A program made the translations under genes and the position numbers. The notes under the pieces were generated by a model that worked only from the letters and a program-made list of their open reading frames with translations, ran no database searches and was not told the origin of the DNA. 6,879 nucleotides of DNA, taken from contig JADGOP010000127.1 of NCBI GenBank assembly GCA_017882935.1, forward strand, positions 1 to 6,879, given 5' to 3'. Position 1 is the stretch's first letter; every line of letters begins with the position of its first letter. Positions 1 through 5,481 of this stretch are shown here, piece by piece. The stretch comes from Actinomycetota bacterium. GTDB lineage: Bacteria; Actinomycetota; Acidimicrobiia; Acidimicrobiales; Iamiaceae.

Positions 1-201
1 CACGCCAGGCGTCTCCCAGAACACCCGCTCCGCGCCCCAGAAGCACCCCAGCCCGAACACGGCCTGCTCGAAGCCTTCGGGGAACGGTGGGGTGAGGGGA
101 TGGCCGTTGACGTGGTGGGCGGCCGCCACCGGCATCGCGGTGGCGCGGCCCGGGAGCGCGTCGGTGGCGTCGGGAAGGGTGGGCTCACGGCCGAACCACA
201 T
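1..201 (-). CDS. msrA: Peptide-methionine (S)-S-oxide reductase MsrA, N-terminal part (runs off left edge)
   Basis: Reduces methionine S-sulfoxide in proteins and free methionine, repairing oxidative damage in the cytosol. Read on the minus strand from ATG at 201-199, the 67 visible codons contain [12 protein letters not shown] and AHHVNGHPL, the N-terminal extension typical of the longer, E. coli-type MsrA. The family signature GCFWGAER follows at residues 52-59, where Cys53 is the catalytic cysteine. A strong Shine-Dalgarno (AGGAGA, plus-strand 207-212) sits five bases before this ATG. Similarity to the E. coli N-terminus before the signature also favours this start over the internal Met23. 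About two thirds of the gene, including any resolving cysteines, lies outside the window. It is divergent from the Usp-like gene across a 219-base gap. Identification is firm from the active-site motif; E. coli similarity is from memory, not an alignment run. Confidence 0.95.
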   Translation of the reverse strand, partial: MWFGREPTLPDATDALPGRATAMPVAAAHHVNGHPLTPPFPEGFEQAVFGLGCFWGAERVFWETPGV

Positions 202-420
202 GGGGGTCTCCTGTCGGGGCACGGCCGGCGGGCCGGCGCGCCCGGTCTACGGCTGCGGACGGAGTCCAGCCTACGGAGCGTCGGGCGCCACCGGCGGGCC
301 GGCCGCGAACGGCACACGAACGGAATCCGCCCTGGCAATGGCCCCCGGCCGGGCGTACCGTTCAGACAGGGTCGACACGTCCGCTCCGCGGGTGCCGATC
401 CGATCGGAGAGGAGGCGTGC
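202..420. promoter_or_regulatory. Divergent intergenic region between msrA and the Usp-like gene
   Basis: This region must hold the 5' signals of both genes. Candidate -10 elements of the TANNNT type are TAGGCT on the minus strand (plus positions 273-268), which would give msrA a leader of roughly 60 bases, and TACCGT on the plus strand at 356-361 for the Usp-like gene. Neither has a convincing -35. CGAACGG occurs twice as direct repeats 11 bases apart (306-312, 317-323), and the inverted form CCGTTC lies at 358-363, overlapping the plus-strand -10 candidate. This is a possible operator or activator layout. A GC-rich GCCGGC-containing repeat lies near 222-240. All promoter assignments here are inference from short motifs. 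Confidence 0.35.
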
Positions 421-846
421 ATGCGTCGCTACCTGATCGTGGCCCATCGGACCCTCGGCGGTGCCGACCTGCTCGACCGCCTGCGCGGCCACGTCGAGGC
501 CGGACCGTGCCGGTTCCACCTCCTCGTCCCCGTCACCCACCCGGCCGACCACGTCTGGACCGAGGGCGAGGTGCGGGCCGCCGCCCAGCAACGCCTCGAC
601 GCCGGCCTCGACGCGCTCCGCAAGCTCGGGCTCGACGCCACCGGCGAGATCGGCGACGTGAACCCCGTCTATGCCGTCGGGGTCCTGCTCCGGCGCGGCG
701 AGCACTTCGACGGCCTCATCGTGTCGACCCTCCCGCCGGGCATGTCGCGCTGGCTCAAGCTCGACGTCCCCACCCGCCTCGCCCGCGAGACCGACCTCGA
801 GGTCGAGGTGGTCGTGAGCCGCGTGCAGTCGCCCGTCATCGCCTGA
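421..846 (+). CDS. Small universal-stress-protein-like protein
   Basis: A 141-residue cytosolic protein with the layout of the UspA/adenine-nucleotide alpha-hydrolase-like fold. The first strand is RRYLIVAH at residues 2-9, with hydrophobic strands FHLLVPV at 32-38 and FDGLIVST at 97-103, and it ends in a VEVVVS strand. The block STLPPGMSRWLKLDVPTRL (102-120) occupies the place of the Usp ATP-binding loop, but the usual G-x2-G-x9-G-S/T pattern is absent and the aspartate normally at the end of strand 1 is replaced by His9. It may therefore not bind ATP in the classical way. The start is secured by a perfect AGGAGG at 410-415, five bases before ATG. It converges on dnaE2. Specific function is unknown; the fold assignment is from pattern recognition only. 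Confidence 0.75.
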   Translation: MRRYLIVAHRTLGGADLLDRLRGHVEAGPCRFHLLVPVTHPADHVWTEGEVRAAAQQRLDAGLDALRKLGLDATGEIGDVNPVYAVGVLLRRGEHFDGLIVSTLPPGMSRWLKLDVPTRLARETDLEVEVVVSRVQSPVIA

Positions 847-869
847 CGCCGAGGCTCTCGCCGACGCCG

Positions 870-922
870 CACCACCGACTTCTCGGGACGGATAGGTGCG
901 CCCAGCGCGCATTTCCGTCCCC
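870..922 (+). repeat. Palindromic repeat element, intergenic copy
   Basis: The left block (870-891) reads CACCACCG, two variable bases, TTCT, one variable base, GGGACGG. It matches 3418-3439 inside dnaE2 at 19 of 22 positions. The right end CCGTCCCC (915-922) is identical to the copy in dnaE2 and lies at exactly the same distance (23 bases between GGGACGG and CCGTCCCC in both). The interior differs. GGGACGGA (885-892) pairs with TCCGTCCC (914-921), and inside it TGCGC (897-901) pairs with GCGCA (907-911), giving a two-part hairpin. It may also act as a terminator for the Usp-like gene or dnaE2, though no T-tract follows. Confidence 0.7.
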
Positions 923-925
923 AGA

Positions 926-980
926 GGACGAGCGGATAGGCGGCTGCGGCGCAGCCGCCCCGGAACCTGTTCGCTCGTCC
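926..980. terminator. Nested inverted repeat between convergent genes; possible bidirectional terminator
   Basis: The arms at 926-940 and 966-980 pair at 13 of 15 positions (the two exceptions are G-T), with GGACGAGCG against CGCTCGTCC perfect. Enclosed at 939-959 is a near-perfect 21-base palindrome with 10-bp arms starting GGCGGCTGCG. The two foldings compete at 939-940. Its place between convergent stop codons fits a factor-independent terminator serving both strands, but there is no T-run on either side, so a repeat-element origin is equally possible. Confidence 0.5.
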
Positions 981-1040
981 GACCCAGCAAGCACAGGCCC
1001 TTGTTCTGAGAGGCCGTCCTGTCGAGCGACGTGGAAGCGC

Positions 1041-1058
1041 CCTATCCGCGCGGCCTCC
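1041..1058 (-). repeat. Inverted copy of the CGGATAGG repeat motif
   Basis: Read on the minus strand, this 18-base stretch matches plus-strand 923-940 at 15 of 18 positions and ends in GCGGATAGG in both. A third CGGATAGG occurs at 889-896 within the palindromic repeat. So the convergent gap holds three copies of the octamer, two direct and one inverted, within about 160 bases. GAGGCCG (1010-1016) also pairs with CGGCCTC (1051-1057) around this copy. Function unknown. Confidence 0.5.
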
Positions 1059-1084
1059 CAGAACCCCGTCCGTCAGTTCCACAG

Positions 1085-4000
1085 CTAGCGGAAGTCGCGT
1101 GACCGCAACCGGTCGGCGCCCAGCGGGAGGAGCTCGAGCTTCTCGGCGATCACGTTGATGACCCCTTCGGCCCGCTCGAGGCGGCCCCGAACCAGCATTG
1201 CCGGCGCAGTGCGGGCCACGTGGCGGTGCCGGGCCCAGCAGCCCTTCGAGCACACCACGTTGACGAGGCCGGTCTCGTCCTCGAGGTTGATGAAGATCGT
1301 GCCGCCTGCCGTGGCCGGGCGCTGGCGGTGCGTGACCACCCCGCCGACCACCACCTTCGCGTCGGTGGGGTGCGTGGCCAACCCGGACGCCGTCACGACC
1401 CCCAGCCGATCGAGGACGTCGCGCACGAAGCGGGTGGGGTGGCCCTCGGCGGTCATGCCGGTGGCCCACAGGTCGGCCAGGGCCTCCTCGTGCGCGGTCA
1501 TGCCGGGCAGGGTCGGCGCGTCGGTGCCCGTGACGATGCCCGGCAGGCGCCCCGGCTTCGACTGGGCCGCGGCCCCTGCCGCCCACAGCGCCTCCCTGCG
1601 ATTCTGCTTGCGAGGGGCGGCGGCTCCTTCGTCGCCTTGCCCCTCGGGCTGCGCCATCCGACTCCCCTCCCCCCCGCTGCTCCGGCTGGCGCCTCCGCAG
1701 CCTTGCGACGCGGCGGCTCCTTCGTCGCCTTGCCCCTCGGACGAGTCGAAGGCCCCGGCGGTGGCCAGGGCCTCGAGCTGGGGTCGGGTCAGTCCGGTGC
1801 GGCGCGACAGGTCGGCGGCGTCGAGGAACGGGCCACCGGCCTCCCGTTCGGCCACCACCTCCTCGGCCAGCTCCGACCCGATGCCGCGCACCGACCCCAG
1901 CCCCAGCCGCACCGCCACGTCGTGGTGCGAGCCGGCGCACGGCTCCAGCACCGCACCCGCCTCCGAGCGGACCAGGTCGGGGCGGTGCACCTCGACGCCA
2001 TGGCGGTGCGCGTCCTGCACCAGCGAGTGCGGCGAGTAGAAGCCCATCGGTTGGGCGTTGAGCAGCGCAGCACAGAACGCCGCCGGCTCGTGGAGCTTGA
2101 TCCACGCCGACGAGTAGACGAGGTAGGCGAAGCTCACCGAGTGGCTCTCGGGGAAGCCGTAGTTGGCGAACGCCGCCAGCTTCTCCCAGATCTCGTCGGC
2201 GACCGCACCGGTGATCTCGCGCGCGGCCATGCCCATGTAGAAGCGCTCGCGGAGCCGCTCCATGCGGGCCTTGCTGCGCTTCGCGCCCATCGCCTGGCGC
2301 AGCTCGTCGGCCTCGGTGGGGCTGAACCCGGCCACGTCGATGGCCATCTGCATGAGCTGCTCCTGGAACAGCGGGATGCCGAGGGTCTTCGCCAGCGACG
2401 GCTCGAGCAGCGGGTGGAGGTAGGTGACCGGCTCCTTGCCGTTGCGCCGCCGGATGTAGGGGTGCACCGAGCCGCCCTGGATGGGCCCCGGGCGGATGAG
2501 CGCCACCTCCACCACGAGGTCGTAGAAGGTGCGGGGCCGCAGGCGGGGCAAGGTGGCCATCTGGGCGCGCGACTCGACCTGGAACACCCCCACCGAGTCG
2601 GCCCGGCAGAGCATGTCGTAGACCGCGTCCTCCTGCTCGAGAGCCGCCAGGTCGAGCTCGTAGCCGCGGTACCGGCGGATCAGGTCGACGGCTCCGTGCA
2701 GCGCGGTGAGCATCCCCAGGCCCAGCAGGTCGAACTTCACGAGGCCGGCCGCCGCGCAGTCGTCCTTGTCCCACTGCAGCACCGTGCGGTTCGGCATGCG
2801 GGCATGCTCGACCGGGCACACCTCGATGACGGGCCGGTCGCAGATGACCATGCCGCCCGAGTGGATGCCGAGGTGACGGGGCGCGTGCTCGACTTGGCGG
2901 GCCAGGTCGAGCACCGACTCGGGGATGTCGTGGCCCGACCCGTCGGGGACGTCGCCCCACCGGTCGACCTGCTTGGCCCAGGCGTCCTGCTGCCCGGGGG
3001 CGAAGCCGAGGGCGCGGGCCATGTCGCGCACGGCCGAGCGGGGCCGGTAGGTGATCACGTTGGCGACCTGCGCGGCGTTGTGGCGCCCGTAGCGGTCGTA
3101 GACGTACTGGATGACCTCCTCGCGGCGCCCGCTCTCGATGTCGAGGTCGATGTCGGGGGGACCGTCGCGCCCCGGCGACAGGAAGCGCTCGAACAGCAGC
3201 CCCAGCCGCACCGCGTCGGCCTTGGTGATGCCGAGGGCGAAGCACACCGCCGAGTTGGCCGCCGAGCCGCGGCCCTGGCAGAGGATGTCGTGCTCGAGGC
3301 AGAACCGCACGATGTCCCACACCACCAGGAAGTAGCCGGGGAACCCGAGCTGCCCGATGACCTCCAGCTCGTGGTCGAGCTGCGCCCACGCCCGCGGCCC
3401 CACCTCCCCCACCTCTCCACCACCGCGTTCTGGGGACGGTTTCGGCGCGATATCGACCGAAACCGTCCCCGAAACCCGGGAGGAGGCGCGCGGACGGGGG
3501 CCGTAGCGGTGGACCGCGCCCTCGTGCACCAGCTTCCGCAGGAACGCCATCTCGTCGAGGCCGTCGGGGCACGGGAAGGGCGGCAACCGGGGCGCGACCA
3601 GCCGCAGGTCGAACGCCGCGGCCCGCGCCAGCTCGACCGAGGCCTCGACCGCGCCGGGGTAGCGGGCGAACCGGCGGCGCTGCTCGGCACCGGACCGCAG
3701 GTGGGCCAGGGAGGCGGCCGGCAGCCAGCCGTCGAGCTCGTCGAGGCTGCACCGGGCGCGCACCGCCGACAGCGCCGTGGCGAGGGGCCGGTCGAGCGGC
3801 GTGGCGTAGTGCACGTTGTTGGTGGCCACCACCCCCACCCCGGCCCGGACCGCCAGCTCGGCCAAGGCATCGTTGCGGGGCCCGTCGAGGGGGTGGCCGT
3901 GGTCCCACAGCTCCACCCACACCCGGTCGCGGCCGAAGCCCTCGACGAGGCGCCCGAGCTCGCGCGCGGCCGCCGCGGGCCCCTCGTCCTCGAGCGCCCG

Positions 4001-4666
4001 GGGCACCGTCCCCTTGCGGCACCCCGTGAGGACCATCACCTTGGCACCTCCTTCGTCGGTGCGGCTTCGCCTTCCGGGTGTCAGCTCCCCCGCTGCTCCG
4101 CCCCGGCCGAGCTGGTCGACGAGCTCGTCGAGCGTCAGGCGGGGCGCGCCCTTCTCGCCCGCGAGCTGGGCCAGGCTCAGGGTCCGGCTCAGCGCGGCGT
4201 AGCCCGCCGGGCCGTCGGCGAGCACCACCAGGTGCCGCCCCGGCGGGTCGGGGGCGCCCACCACCGGGTGGTCGGGGCCGTCGAGGGTGACCTCGGCGCC
4301 GAAGACCGTGGGCAGGCCGACCTCCGCGGCGGCCTCGGCGAAGCGGACCACACCGTAGAAGCCGTCGTGGTCGGTGAGGGCCAGGGCCTCGAGGCCGAGC
4401 CGGGCGGCCTCCTCGGCCAGCGCCTCGGGCGACGAGGCGCCGTCGAGGAAGCTGAAGTTGGAGTGGGCGTGGAGCTCGGCGTAGGGGACGGTGGGCGGGC
4501 GGGGGCGCGACCGGGACGTGAGGTCGGGTGGGGCCTCGTAGGGGCCGCGCCGGCGCGACCAGGCCGGGCTGTCGCCCCCGTCGGCACCCGGTGGGGCCGT
4601 GGGCGCGCGGCCCGACAACCGTCGTTCGAGCTCGCTCCACGGCAGCGACGGATTGTTGAACCCCAC
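1085..4666 (-). CDS. dnaE2: Error-prone DNA polymerase III alpha subunit DnaE2 (ImuC), with in-frame repeat insertions
   Basis: SOS translesion polymerase of 1193 residues acting at stalled forks, usually with ImuA/ImuB. An N-terminal PHP domain spans about 60-340 (HAHS from His66, TDHDG at 98-102). The polymerase core has the catalytic pair Asp505/Asp507 in PPDIDLD and Asp646 in LVKFDLLGL. GRGSAANSAV (465-474), IHSGGMVICDRP (601-612) and LIRPGPIQGGSVHPY (723-737) are DnaE2 hallmarks. A helix-hairpin-helix region lies near 915-972 and an OB fold near 1104-1180; the protein ends in SRDFR like the mycobacterial enzyme. The GTG start gives the family N-terminus (MGFNNPSLPWSELERRLSG) and has no Shine-Dalgarno, fitting leaderless translation beside the LexA box. 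It is roughly 100 residues longer than mycobacterial DnaE2 as I recall it, largely through low-complexity insertions near 189-209, 393-422 and 975-1020. All catalytic motifs are intact, so it is probably active. No imuA or imuB is adjacent. Confidence 0.96.
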   Translation of the reverse strand: MGFNNPSLPWSELERRLSGRAPTAPPGADGGDSPAWSRRRGPYEAPPDLTSRSRPRPPTVPYAELHAHSNFSFLDGASSPEALAEEAARLGLEALALTDHDGFYGVVRFAEAAAEVGLPTVFGAEVTLDGPDHPVVGAPDPPGRHLVVLADGPAGYAALSRTLSLAQLAGEKGAPRLTLDELVDQLGRGGAAGELTPGRRSRTDEGGAKVMVLTGCRKGTVPRALEDEGPAAAARELGRLVEGFGRDRVWVELWDHGHPLDGPRNDALAELAVRAGVGVVATNNVHYATPLDRPLATALSAVRARCSLDELDGWLPAASLAHLRSGAEQRRRFARYPGAVEASVELARAAAFDLRLVAPRLPPFPCPDGLDEMAFLRKLVHEGAVHRYGPRPRASSRVSGTVSVDIAPKPSPERGGGEVGEVGPRAWAQLDHELEVIGQLGFPGYFLVVWDIVRFCLEHDILCQGRGSAANSAVCFALGITKADAVRLGLLFERFLSPGRDGPPDIDLDIESGRREEVIQYVYDRYGRHNAAQVANVITYRPRSAVRDMARALGFAPGQQDAWAKQVDRWGDVPDGSGHDIPESVLDLARQVEHAPRHLGIHSGGMVICDRPVIEVCPVEHARMPNRTVLQWDKDDCAAAGLVKFDLLGLGMLTALHGAVDLIRRYRGYELDLAALEQEDAVYDMLCRADSVGVFQVESRAQMATLPRLRPRTFYDLVVEVALIRPGPIQGGSVHPYIRRRNGKEPVTYLHPLLEPSLAKTLGIPLFQEQLMQMAIDVAGFSPTEADELRQAMGAKRSKARMERLRERFYMGMAAREITGAVADEIWEKLAAFANYGFPESHSVSFAYLVYSSAWIKLHEPAAFCAALLNAQPMGFYSPHSLVQDAHRHGVEVHRPDLVRSEAGAVLEPCAGSHHDVAVRLGLGSVRGIGSELAEEVVAEREAGGPFLDAADLSRRTGLTRPQLEALATAGAFDSSEGQGDEGAAASQGCGGASRSSGGEGSRMAQPEGQGDEGAAAPRKQNRREALWAAGAAAQSKPGRLPGIVTGTDAPTLPGMTAHEEALADLWATGMTAEGHPTRFVRDVLDRLGVVTASGLATHPTDAKVVVGGVVTHRQRPATAGGTIFINLEDETGLVNVVCSKGCWARHRHVARTAPAMLVRGRLERAEGVINVIAEKLELLPLGADRLRSRDFR
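1617..1647 (-). repeat. 31-bp perfect direct repeat in dnaE2, copy A
   Basis: Identical over 31 bases to 1710-1740, with start points 93 bases (exactly 31 codons) apart. It encodes EGQGDEGAAA at DnaE2 residues 1008-1017. A partial match CTTGCGA also precedes each copy (1607-1613 and 1702-1708). Confidence 0.9.
1624..1684 (-). repeat. Dispersed repeat element within dnaE2, copy 1
   Basis: On the plus strand this stretch begins with CTCCTTCGTCG (1624-1634) and ends with CCCCCGCTGCTCCG (1671-1684). The same two end sequences, in the same order, bound 4048-4100 in the other half of the gene (61 against 53 bases). It forms the middle of the insertion covering DnaE2 residues of roughly 975-1020. 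The interior contains GGCTGCG (1647-1653), which pairs with CGCAGCC just outside at 1696-1702. Confidence 0.65.
1710..1740 (-). repeat. 31-bp perfect direct repeat in dnaE2, copy B
   Basis: Second copy of the repeat at 1617-1647. It encodes EGQGDEGAAA at residues 977-986, in the same frame as the other copy. Together the copies bracket a 62-base core, giving a serine/glycine/glutamate-rich linker between the helix-hairpin-helix region and the conserved RREALWAAGAAA segment. Confidence 0.9.
3418..3470 (+). repeat. Palindromic repeat element inserted in dnaE2
   Basis: Arms GGGGACGGTTTCGG (3432-3445) and CCGAAACCGTCCCC (3457-3470) are perfect reverse complements (14 bp). They flank an 11-base centre that itself contains the palindrome CGATATCG (3448-3455). 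The left flank 3418-3431 and the ends match the intergenic copy at 870-922. Within dnaE2 the palindrome encodes residues 399-412, in a low-complexity linker just before the conserved AWAQLDHELEVI segment. The frame is kept because 39 bases equal 13 codons. Confidence 0.85.
4048..4100 (-). repeat. Dispersed repeat element within dnaE2, copy 2
   Basis: On the plus strand it begins with CTCCTTCGTCG (4048-4058) and ends with CCCCCGCTGCTCCG (4087-4100), the same ends as 1624-1684. It encodes DnaE2 residues 189-207 in the PHP domain, just before the conserved LTGCRKG. The CTCCTTCGTCG end is read in the same frame as in the other copy (giving DEG). The other end is read one base shifted (GGAAG here, RSSGG there), as expected if the protein tolerates the sequence rather than selecting for its peptide. 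Confidence 0.6.
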
Positions 4667-4672
4667 CCACCC

Positions 4673-4701
4673 AGACTATCGAACACCTGTTCGACTGTCG
4701 T
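4673..4701 (-). promoter_or_regulatory. Putative dnaE2 promoter (leaderless)
   Basis: Reading toward dnaE2, a -35-like ACGACA (plus 4701-4696, four of six matches to TTGACA) is followed by a 17-base spacer and a TANNNT-type -10, TAGTCT (4678-4673). The predicted transcription start, seven bases on, falls on the first base of the GTG start codon at 4666. This agrees with the lack of a Shine-Dalgarno and suggests a leaderless mRNA. The LexA box fills the -35/-10 spacer, so bound LexA would block RNA polymerase. Inferred from motif spacing. Confidence 0.55.
4679..4694. promoter_or_regulatory. LexA-binding SOS box of dnaE2
   Basis: TCGAACACCTGTTCGA matches the actinobacterial/Gram-positive SOS box TCGAAC-N4-GTTCGA at every fixed position. 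The hexamer arms are perfect inverted repeats. It lies 12 bases upstream of the dnaE2 GTG. Mycobacterial dnaE2 is known to be LexA-repressed and DNA-damage induced, so the site and the gene agree. I saw no second box in the window. Confidence 0.93.
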
Positions 4702-4719
4702 CGGGAACCGCCCCGGGGG

Positions 4720-5481
4720 TCAGGCGCGGGTGAGGTCGCGCAGGCGGGCCACCGCGTCGAGGTCGAAGGGGTCGCCCGTCATCACGATGAGGTGGGTGGC
4801 GCCGGCCTCGACGAACGACTCCCAGGCGTCGACCTCGCCCGCGCTGATGGCGATGGTGCGCTCGATCTCGGCGGGGTCACGCCCGACCTTGGCGCACCAC
4901 TCGTCGAGGATGGCGTTCTTGGCGGCGTAGGAGTCGGCCGGGCCGAAGGTGTTCCAGGCGTCGGCGTGCTCGGCGACCAGCCGCAGGGTGACCTGCTCCC
5001 CCGCGCCACCGATGAGGATCGGGAGCTTGCCGACCGGCGGCGGGGAGAGCTTGGCGAGCCGCTCCTTGATGACGGGGAGCGACTCGGCGAGCACCTTGAG
5101 CCGGGACGGCCCGGTGCCGAACTCGTAGCCGAACTCGGTGTAGTCGCGCTCGAACCACCCGGACCCGATGCCGAGCACGAACCGGCCCCCGCTCAGGTGG
5201 TCGATGGTGCGCGACATGTCGGCCAGCAGGTTGGGGTTGCGGTAGGAGTTGCACGTGACCAGCGCACCGAGCTGCGCGTGGCTGGTGTCGACGGCCATGG
5301 CCGCGAGCAGCGTGTAGGCCTCGAAGTGGGCGGCGTCGGGGTCACCGTAGAGCGGGAAGAAGTGGTCCCACACCCAGATCGAGTCCACGCCGAGGGCGTC
5401 GGCCGCCCGCCAGCCCTCGCGCAGGGCCTCGACGGTGGTTGCCTGGGGGTGGAGTTGGACGCCGACCTTGGTGCTTGCCAT
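4720..5481 (-). CDS. Luciferase-like (LLM) oxidoreductase, probably F420-dependent
   Basis: A 253-residue cytosolic TIM-barrel enzyme of the bacterial-luciferase-like superfamily. In actinobacteria most such proteins use coenzyme F420, or FMN, for hydride transfer to small substrates; the substrate here is unknown. Visible family features are KVGVQLHPQ (5-13), the segment GVDSIWVWDHFFP (31-43), DHLSGGRFVLGIGSGW (94-109) and LPILIGGAGEQVTLRLVAEHADAWN (153-177). These are phosphate-binding and barrel-end motifs of F420-dependent LLM enzymes, and the GSGWFERDYTEFGYEFGT run resembles the Rv1855c-like subgroup (from memory). It is shorter than the usual 280-340 residues, ending soon after the last strand. 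ATG at 5481-5479 is chosen because similarity begins there; the frame stays open further upstream but would overlap the next gene. No Shine-Dalgarno is visible. dnaE2 follows on the same strand after 53 bases, so read-through is possible. Confidence 0.88.
   Translation of the reverse strand: MASTKVGVQLHPQATTVEALREGWRAADALGVDSIWVWDHFFPLYGDPDAAHFEAYTLLAAMAVDTSHAQLGALVTCNSYRNPNLLADMSRTIDHLSGGRFVLGIGSGWFERDYTEFGYEFGTGPSRLKVLAESLPVIKERLAKLSPPPVGKLPILIGGAGEQVTLRLVAEHADAWNTFGPADSYAAKNAILDEWCAKVGRDPAEIERTIAISAGEVDAWESFVEAGATHLIVMTGDPFDLDAVARLRDLTRA

Noticed and set aside
271..990. Long minus-strand frame opposite the Usp-like gene
   Set aside because: No recognisable domain. The plus-strand gene has a perfect AGGAGG and a folded-protein pattern.
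1607..1740. CRISPR-like array or insertion-sequence ends around the direct repeats
   Set aside because: Only two repeat copies, in frame inside a coding gene, with no cas or transposase gene and no terminal inverted repeats.
1617..1740. A frameshift or assembly error in dnaE2
   Set aside because: The frame is continuous through all insertions and conserved motifs resume in phase on both sides, so the gene is not a pseudogene.
669..4670. A 1333-codon minus-strand open frame overlapping dnaE2 by one frame
   Set aside because: Its translation is arginine/glycine/proline-rich and shows no conserved domain, whereas the neighbouring frame gives a complete DnaE2.
4711..4718. CCCCGGGG as a terminator after the oxidoreductase
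   Set aside because: A self-complementary octamer without a loop or T-tract in a very GC-rich genome is not enough to call a terminator.
1220..4930. A 1236-codon open frame on the plus strand opposite dnaE2
   Set aside because: It is rich in repetitive R/G/A/V/E/L with no family motifs and spans two unrelated minus-strand genes. It is a GC-driven antisense shadow of dnaE2.
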